Positions 7,022 through 8,344 of a DNA stretch of 8,344 bases are shown piece by piece. The position numbers and the translations under genes were made by a program. The notes beneath the pieces are model-generated. The model did no database searches. It was not told the DNA's origin and saw only the letters and a list, made by a program, of their open reading frames with translations. The first letter of the stretch is position 1; every line of letters begins with the position of its first letter. This DNA comes from Flavobacteriales bacterium (GTDB taxonomy: Bacteria; Bacteroidota; Bacteroidia; DT-38): contig JABSPR010000157.1 of the NCBI GenBank assembly GCA_013214975.1, forward strand, positions 1-8,344, given 5' to 3'.

Positions 7022-7282
7022 CTTTTATCGTTTAAGTTTATGCTAATCTACATCCATCGACGTGTCACATTGGTTAACAATTGATAATAATTTGGGAGAT
7101 TAGCTGCTAAGCTATTGGAAGTTACGAATTATATTGAATAGGGTTTGTGGTATTATTGTGATAATAGAAAAGACTTTTTTTAAAAATGTTTATTTTCGAG
7201 TAATTTCTTTTTGAAATTTGATAATACTCGTATAATAGTTGGTTTTTTGCTTTTGATTAGGGTGTAATTATTTATTGAAAAT
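7022..7282. other. AT-rich intergenic spacer, no gene seen
   Basis: This 261-bp gap separates the propeller gene (start at 7021) from the end of the broken flavin monooxygenase gene. It is strongly AT-rich with many short T and A runs. No convincing ORF, tRNA or canonical terminator is visible, and there is no exact match to the Bacteroidota -7 motif TAnnTTTG on the minus strand. It must hold the promoter of the secreted two-gene unit unless that unit is transcribed from farther upstream. Confidence 0.6.
7197..7230. repeat. Nested inverted repeat in the spacer upstream of the secreted-protein unit
   Basis: Outer arms CGAGT (7197-7201) and ACTCG (7226-7230) enclose a second pairing of AATTTC (7202-7207) with GAAATT (7213-7218) around a five-T loop, with a one-sided bulge at 7219-7225. 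It could be a weak transcript-end hairpin for the minus-strand monooxygenase gene or a leader structure for the secreted-protein operon. There is no well-placed U-tract on the minus strand, so terminator function is doubtful. Chance folding in AT-rich DNA is a real alternative. Confidence 0.25.
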
Positions 7283-8299
7283 TTATGAATTTTTATTCAC
7301 TAACGGCATTACCTTTTTACCTATCAGTTCAATTGAACTCAAATATTTTTCGTGGGATAAACCGACATTCATTTGAAAAGTAAATCTTGAAATACCTCCA
7401 AGAGCTTCTCTATGACGGAGTATCTTTTCTGCAACTTCTTCTGGGGTGCCAACTAAGTAGGCGCCAAGTGGTCCGTTTTGGGCATCAAAGCCTTCTTTGG
7501 TAACAGGGGCGAAGCCACGCTCTTTTCCAATCTTGGTGAACATTTTCTCATAGCCAGGATAAAAATCATTAATGGCTTCTTCTGTACTGTTTGCCACATA
7601 GCCCAAAGAATGCAAACCAACTTTTAGTTTTTCTGGCGCATGACCTGCTTTTGCTCCAGCGTCTCTATACAAGTCTATCAAATGTCTAAATCGATGTGTT
7701 TCTCCTCCAGTTACGGCCACCATTAAAGGCAAGCCCATCCTTCCTGCTTGTACAAAAGAGGATGTTGTTCCACCGACTCCTAACCAAATAGGTATTTCTT
7801 TTTGTACAGGTCGTAGGTATATCGGTTGGTTAATTAAAGAAGCTCTAGACTCACCCTTCCAATCCACAATTTCATTGTCTCTAATTTAAATTAGTAGTTC
7901 TAGCTTTTCAGTAAACAAAGCGTCGTAATCCTGTAGACTTAATCCGAACAGGGGGAATTCCTCGGTAAAAGAACCCCGGCCAGCTACTATTTCTGCCCTG
8001 CCATTAGATATTAAATCTAACGTTGCATAGTCTTGGAATACCTTAACTGGATCTGCGGCACCGATAACAGTAACGGCACTCGTTAGTATGATAGTTTTGG
8101 TCCGAGATGCGGCAGCTGCAAGTATCATCGCAGGGGCGGAGTCTAAAAGCTCTTTCCTGAAATGCTGTCCGATTCCAAATAGGTCAAGTCATACTTGGTC
8201 AGCTAATTCTATTCTTTCAAGTAACTCATTTAGCGCTTGTGAGTTGGTTCCACCTTGCCTAGAAGACGTGGCAGCAAAACTATCTATTCCTATTTCCAT
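7283..8299 (-). pseudogene. LLM-class flavin-dependent monooxygenase, broken by two in-frame stops
   Basis: Read through, this frame gives 338 residues, a normal length for the luciferase-like monooxygenase family, and resembles the Atu2307/SP_0267-type subgroup. Family members are TIM-barrel enzymes that use reduced flavin (FMN or F420) and often oxygen on small organic substrates. The start is ATG at 8297-8299 (MEIGIDSFAA). Landmarks: LLERIELADQV, LDLFGIGQHFRKELLDSAP, AAAASRTKTIILTSAVTVIG, ADPVKVFQDYATLDLISNGR, AEIVAGRGSF, IPIWLGVGGT, GRMGLPLMVAVTGGE and VGTPEEVAEKIL near the end. Codon 37 is TGA (8189-8191) where family members carry Gly (VGLDxFG); a GGA to TGA change explains it. Codon 138 is TAA (7886-7888) inside LELLI-x-IRDNE, consistent with AAA to TAA. 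The frame is otherwise unshifted from start to end, so both lesions are single-base nonsense changes. The remaining fragments (codons 38-137 and 139-338) cannot each fold a full barrel. Recent inactivation or base errors are the two explanations. Confidence 0.9.
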
Positions 8300-8332
8300 G
8301 GCATCTTAGTTTAAATGCGTTAAAACAATATA

Positions 8333-8342
8333 CGTAATTACG
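8333..8342. repeat. 10-bp palindrome upstream of the monooxygenase pseudogene
   Basis: CGTAATTACG is perfectly self-complementary and lies 34 bases upstream of the ATG of the broken monooxygenase gene. A palindrome of this size could bind a dimeric repressor (MarR- or TetR-like). The window ends two bases further on, so the promoter context and any divergent regulator cannot be seen. Low confidence. Confidence 0.25.
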
Positions 8343-8344
8343 AA

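Noticed and set aside
7283..7867. Independent 194-residue protein
   Set aside because: It is the C-terminal portion of the monooxygenase barrel. The N-terminal portion is upstream in the same frame, separated only by stop codons.
7283..8191. Stop codon reassignment or selenocysteine as an explanation for internal stops
   Set aside because: The three internal stops are TAG, TGA and TAA, and all three codons cannot be recoded. TGA replaces a Gly position, not Cys, and no SECIS-like hairpin is evident next to it. Intact genes nearby end in TGA, TAA and TAG normally.
1..8344. CRISPR array, insertion sequence, phage genes, tRNA or rRNA
   Set aside because: No regularly spaced direct repeats, transposase motifs, phage structural genes, or tRNA/rRNA segments were recognised on either strand.

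Overview
The window looks like a piece of a Bacteroidota chromosome, probably a marine or environmental Cytophagia- or Flavobacteriia-like lineage. The evidence is an AT-rich base composition, an ECF sigma/FecR pair, a propeller + Y_Y_Y + SpoIIE sensor, two exported proteins with type IX secretion (T9SS) C-terminal sorting domains, and start sites without obvious Shine-Dalgarno sequences. I would not name a genus.

Layout. (1) Bases 1-1539, plus strand: the 3' part of a membrane sensor with a periplasmic beta-propeller and a cytoplasmic PP2C/SpoIIE phosphatase. It ends in a clean hairpin terminator (1541-1572) that also serves the converging operon. (2) Bases 3636-1589, minus strand: a three-gene unit of ECF sigma factor, short FecR-type anti-sigma factor and a small predicted outer-membrane beta-barrel. 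(3) Bases 3718-4223, plus strand: a response-regulator receiver gene that is decayed, with a start out of frame, an internal TAG and altered phosphorylation-site residues. (4) Bases 7021-4225, minus strand: two tandem secreted proteins, a Ycf48/BNR-like propeller followed by a PQQ-type sugar dehydrogenase, each with a signal peptide and a T9SS sorting domain. (5) Bases 7022-7282: AT-rich spacer. (6) Bases 8299-7283, minus strand: a full-length luciferase-like flavin monooxygenase reading frame broken by two in-frame stops.

Functional reading. Two signalling outputs sit side by side: a phosphatase-type sensor (partner switching or a related pathway) and a sigma/anti-sigma cell-surface system whose nearest candidate target is the adjacent barrel protein. 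The two T9SS cargo genes form a likely co-transcribed pair acting at the cell surface or outside the cell. The two broken genes contain nonsense changes but no frameshift in the body of the frame, so decay (or base errors in the assembly) appears recent.

No CRISPR array, tRNA, rRNA, insertion sequence or phage gene is visible. I do not see a convincing wholly new system. The most unusual items are the receiver remnant with several altered active-site positions, and the compact sigma/short-FecR/barrel unit without a TonB-dependent receptor.
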